Assembly (NCBI GenBank): GCA_018991295.1
Contig: JAGKSZ010000276.1
Span: 1-6,650, forward strand
Origin: Porphyrobacter sp.
GTDB lineage: Bacteria > Pseudomonadota > Alphaproteobacteria > Sphingomonadales > Sphingomonadaceae
Length of the DNA stretch: 6,650 bases
Reading direction: 5' to 3'
The notes under the pieces: model-generated
The model's input: only the letters and a program-made list of their open reading frames with translations
The model's database searches: none
What the model was told of the DNA's origin: nothing
Shown: in pieces, positions 4,716 through 6,650 of the stretch
How the letters are laid out: each line of letters opens with the position of its first letter
Position numbering within the stretch: the stretch's first letter is position 1
Translations under genes and position numbers: made by a program

Positions 4716-5874
4716 CGCCTCTGGGGCCCGCGCGCTCTATATTCACTGGCCGTTCTGCGCCAAGAAGTGCCCCTATTGCGACTTCAACTCGCACGTTCGC
4801 GAGGGGGTCGATGTGGCCGCATGGCAGGCCGCGCTGATCGCAGACATGCGCGCCGAAGCCGCCATCGCGGGTGGTGAGAGCCTGACCTCGATCTTTTTCG
4901 GCGGAGGCACGCCATCCTTGATGCCCCCTTCCCTCGTCGCTGCGCTGCTGGCCGAGGCGGAAGGCCTGTGGGGTTTCGATCCTGCCATCGAAATCACGCT
5001 GGAGGCCAACCCTTCCTCGGTCGAGGCGGCGAATTTTGCCGGGCTGGCGGCGGCGGGCGTCAACCGGGTATCTCTCGGCGTGCAATCGCTCGATGATGCG
5101 GAACTCCGGTTCCTTGGCCGGCTGCACGGCGCTGACGAGGCGTTGCGGGCGCTGGAAACCGCGCAGGCCCATTTTGCGCGGGTCAGCTTTGACATGATCT
5201 ATGCCCTGCCCGGCCATACGCCTGAGCTGTGGGAACAGCGCCTCAAGCGCGCGCTGGGCTTTGGCACGGGGCATATGTCGCTTTATCAGCTGACCATCGA
5301 ACCCGGCACGCGCTTTGCCAGCGATGTGCGGCGCGGGCGGTTGGTGCCGCTGGACGATGATGAGGCCGCGACCCTGTTCGACATCACGCAAGGCCTCACC
5401 AGCGCGGCGGGGCTACCCGCCTATGAAACCAGCAACCATGCGCGGCCGGGCGAGGAAAGCCGCCACAACCTCGCCTATTGGCGCTATCAGGATTATGCCG
5501 GGATCGGCCCCGGCGCGCATGGGCGGCGTGGGGGCATGGCCACGGTGCGGCACAAGAAGCCCGAGAATTTCCTGAAGGCGGTTGCCGGTCAGGGGCATGG
5601 CATCGTCGAAGCCCGTCCGCTTGCCATCGCGGATCAGGCCGCCGAGGCGCTGCTGATGGGCCTGCGCCTGACCGAGGGCGTGGACCTTGCCGCGCTGGCG
5701 ACGCGATTTGCCCTGCCGCGGGCCGGATTGGTGGATGAGGCCGCGCTTGATCGCCTGTGCGCGCTGGGCATGATGTGGGCATCGGGGACCCGGATCGGAG
5801 TTTCACCCGAGGGGCGCGGCGTGCTCGATGCGCTGCTGGCCGAGGTGGTGGCCGATACGCTGGTGGCAGCGTGA
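4702..5874 (+). CDS. hemW: HemW, radical-SAM-family heme chaperone; non-canonical start
   Basis: About 390 residues, the family's normal size. HemW resembles coproporphyrinogen dehydrogenase but is considered a heme chaperone for respiratory enzymes. Evidence: ALYIHWPFCAKKCPYCDFNS with the C-x3-C-x2-C that binds the 4Fe-4S cluster and S-adenosylmethionine (Cys at about 4756, 4768 and 4777), phenylalanine where HemN has a fourth cysteine, then FFGGGTPSLM, LEANPSSVE, GVNRVSLGVQSLDDAELRFLGR, FDMIYALPGHT, YQLTIEPGT, and SRHNLAYWRYQDYAGIGPGAHG. The frame is closed by TAA 4687-4689. Between there and the cluster motif there is no ATG, GTG or TTG. Candidates are ATT 4702, with GGGG 6 nt upstream, and CTG 4696. 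The GTG at 4813 would remove the cluster motif and cannot be right for a working protein. It overlaps xerC as GTGA. Confidence 0.9.
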   Translation: MPPANASGARALYIHWPFCAKKCPYCDFNSHVREGVDVAAWQAALIADMRAEAAIAGGESLTSIFFGGGTPSLMPPSLVAALLAEAEGLWGFDPAIEITLEANPSSVEAANFAGLAAAGVNRVSLGVQSLDDAELRFLGRLHGADEALRALETAQAHFARVSFDMIYALPGHTPELWEQRLKRALGFGTGHMSLYQLTIEPGTRFASDVRRGRLVPLDDDEAATLFDITQGLTSAAGLPAYETSNHARPGEESRHNLAYWRYQDYAGIGPGAHGRRGGMATVRHKKPENFLKAVAGQGHGIVEARPLAIADQAAEALLMGLRLTEGVDLAALATRFALPRAGLVDEAALDRLCALGMMWASGTRIGVSPEGRGVLDALLAEVVADTLVAA

Positions 5875-6650
5875 GCGGCGGGGCGGCGCTGCTGGAGGCG
5901 TGGCGCGGCAATCTTGCCGATAATCGCCGCAAATCGCCCCACACCGTGCGCGCCTATGTGGCAGCGGCGGCGCGTCTGGTGGCGGCGCGGGATTGTGCAG
6001 ATTGGGCCGATGTTGCAGCCACCGAGGCGCACCATCTGCGCAGCTACCTTGCTGCGCGCCGGGCAGAGGGGCTCGGCAATGCCAGCACCGCGCGCGAGCT
6101 GTCTGCGCTCAAGGCCTTTATCGCCTTTGCCAGATCGCAGGCAGGCGATCCTGATCCTGCCGCTCCGCGCCTCAGGGGCCCGCGCCTCAAGAAGGGCCTG
6201 CCCCGCCCGGTTACTCCGGATGAGGCAAGCAACCTTGCCGATCTTGTCGAAGGGCTGGCGGGCGAAGACTGGATCGGCGCGCGCGATCGGGCGGTGCTGC
6301 TGCTGATGTATGGATCGGGCCTGCGCATTGCCGAGGCGCTCTCGCTCACCGGGCGCGATGCGGTGATGGGCGAGGTGCTGCTGGTGACCGGCAAGGGCGG
6401 CAAGCAGCGGGTTGTGCCGATCCTTCCGATCACGCGTGCGGCCGTGGCGGAATATGCGCAGGCCGGCCCATGGCCCCTTACCCCTGCCGGGCCGCTGTTT
6501 CGCGGTGCGAGGGGCGGGCCGCTTTCGCCCGGCATGGTGCAGCGCGCCGTCGCCAATGCCCGGCGCGCGCTGGGCCTGCCCGATACCGCCACGCCCCACG
6601 CGCTGCGGCACTCCTTTGCCAAGCATCTGCTGAGCGCGGGCGCGGACCTG
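5871..6650 (+). CDS. xerC: Tyrosine recombinase XerC (3' partial)
   Basis: The frame is open from GTG 5871 to the last base, 260 residues, with the C-terminus outside the window. XerC with XerD resolves chromosome dimers at dif during cell division. Residues 1-90 form the SAM-like DNA-binding domain (SPHTVRAYVAAAARLV, then STARELSALKAFIAFA). The catalytic domain shows Arg152 in YGSGLRIAEALSLT, Lys175 in TGKGGKQRVVP, and His243/Arg246 in TPHALRHSFAKHLL. Spacing matches E. coli XerC closely, so the missing second histidine and the tyrosine should lie about 10 and 20 residues past the edge. A chromosomal XerC rather than a phage integrase is favoured by the short N-terminus and the GTGA overlap with hemW, which suggests coupled translation. 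No recombination site is visible. Confidence 0.93.
   Translation, partial: MSGGAALLEAWRGNLADNRRKSPHTVRAYVAAAARLVAARDCADWADVAATEAHHLRSYLAARRAEGLGNASTARELSALKAFIAFARSQAGDPDPAAPRLRGPRLKKGLPRPVTPDEASNLADLVEGLAGEDWIGARDRAVLLLMYGSGLRIAEALSLTGRDAVMGEVLLVTGKGGKQRVVPILPITRAAVAEYAQAGPWPLTPAGPLFRGARGGPLSPGMVQRAVANARRALGLPDTATPHALRHSFAKHLLSAGADL

Noticed and set aside
4645..5391. Upstream extension of the CAP protein frame to 433 residues
   Set aside because: The extension runs antisense through hemW and would bury the signal peptide in the middle of the protein.
4813..5874. GTG 4813 as the hemW start
   Set aside because: It would remove the whole C-x3-C-x2-C radical-SAM cluster motif, which is intact and in frame directly upstream.
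5634..6626. - strand open frame of 330 codons opposite the hemW end and xerC
   Set aside because: The + strand encodes well-conserved XerC catalytic motifs here; the antisense product is low-complexity Arg/Ala/Gly.

Overview
The window is a compact, GC-rich stretch of a bacterial chromosome. It most likely comes from an alphaproteobacterium of the order Sphingomonadales (Erythrobacter, Novosphingobium or Sphingomonas type). Four things suggest this: the hrcA-grpE pair facing away from rph-rdgB, the sphingomonad form of RdgB, a small HEXXH protein of the kind labelled 'vgr related protein' in that order, and the short palindromic repeat with core TGAGCTTGTCGA that is scattered through sphingomonad genomes. 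The assignment rests on recognition, not on a search.

Layout from left to right: (1) a periplasmic copper chaperone lipoprotein (PCuAC type, 5' end outside the window), + strand. (2) A small HEXXH protein with an unclear start, + strand. (3) grpE and hrcA on the - strand, with hrcA first in transcription order. grpE converges on the HEXXH gene and the two stop codons share one TTAA. (4) A 150-bp divergent region between hrcA and rph that holds an inverted pair of sphingomonad palindromic repeats. (5) rph and rdgB, + strand, overlapping by ATGA. (6) A secreted CAP/SCP-domain protein gene on the - strand, wedged between rdgB and hemW. (7) hemW and xerC, + strand, overlapping by GTGA; xerC leaves the window before its catalytic tyrosine.

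Functionally most of this is housekeeping. HrcA and GrpE belong to heat-shock control and the DnaK chaperone cycle. RNase PH trims tRNA 3' ends, RdgB removes non-canonical purine nucleotides, HemW is a heme-handling radical-SAM-family protein, and XerC resolves chromosome dimers. The PCuAC lipoprotein and the CAP protein act in the cell envelope.

I found no convincing undescribed multi-gene system. The points that deserve a second look are: hemW has no ATG, GTG or TTG codon upstream of its Fe-S motif, and this occurs exactly where a reverse-strand gene splits an otherwise co-directional rdgB-hemW pair; a similar start problem affects the HEXXH gene; the repeat pair shows a compensatory base-pair change; and hrcA may be leaderless. 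All long open frames on the strand opposite these genes look like GC-rich shadows.
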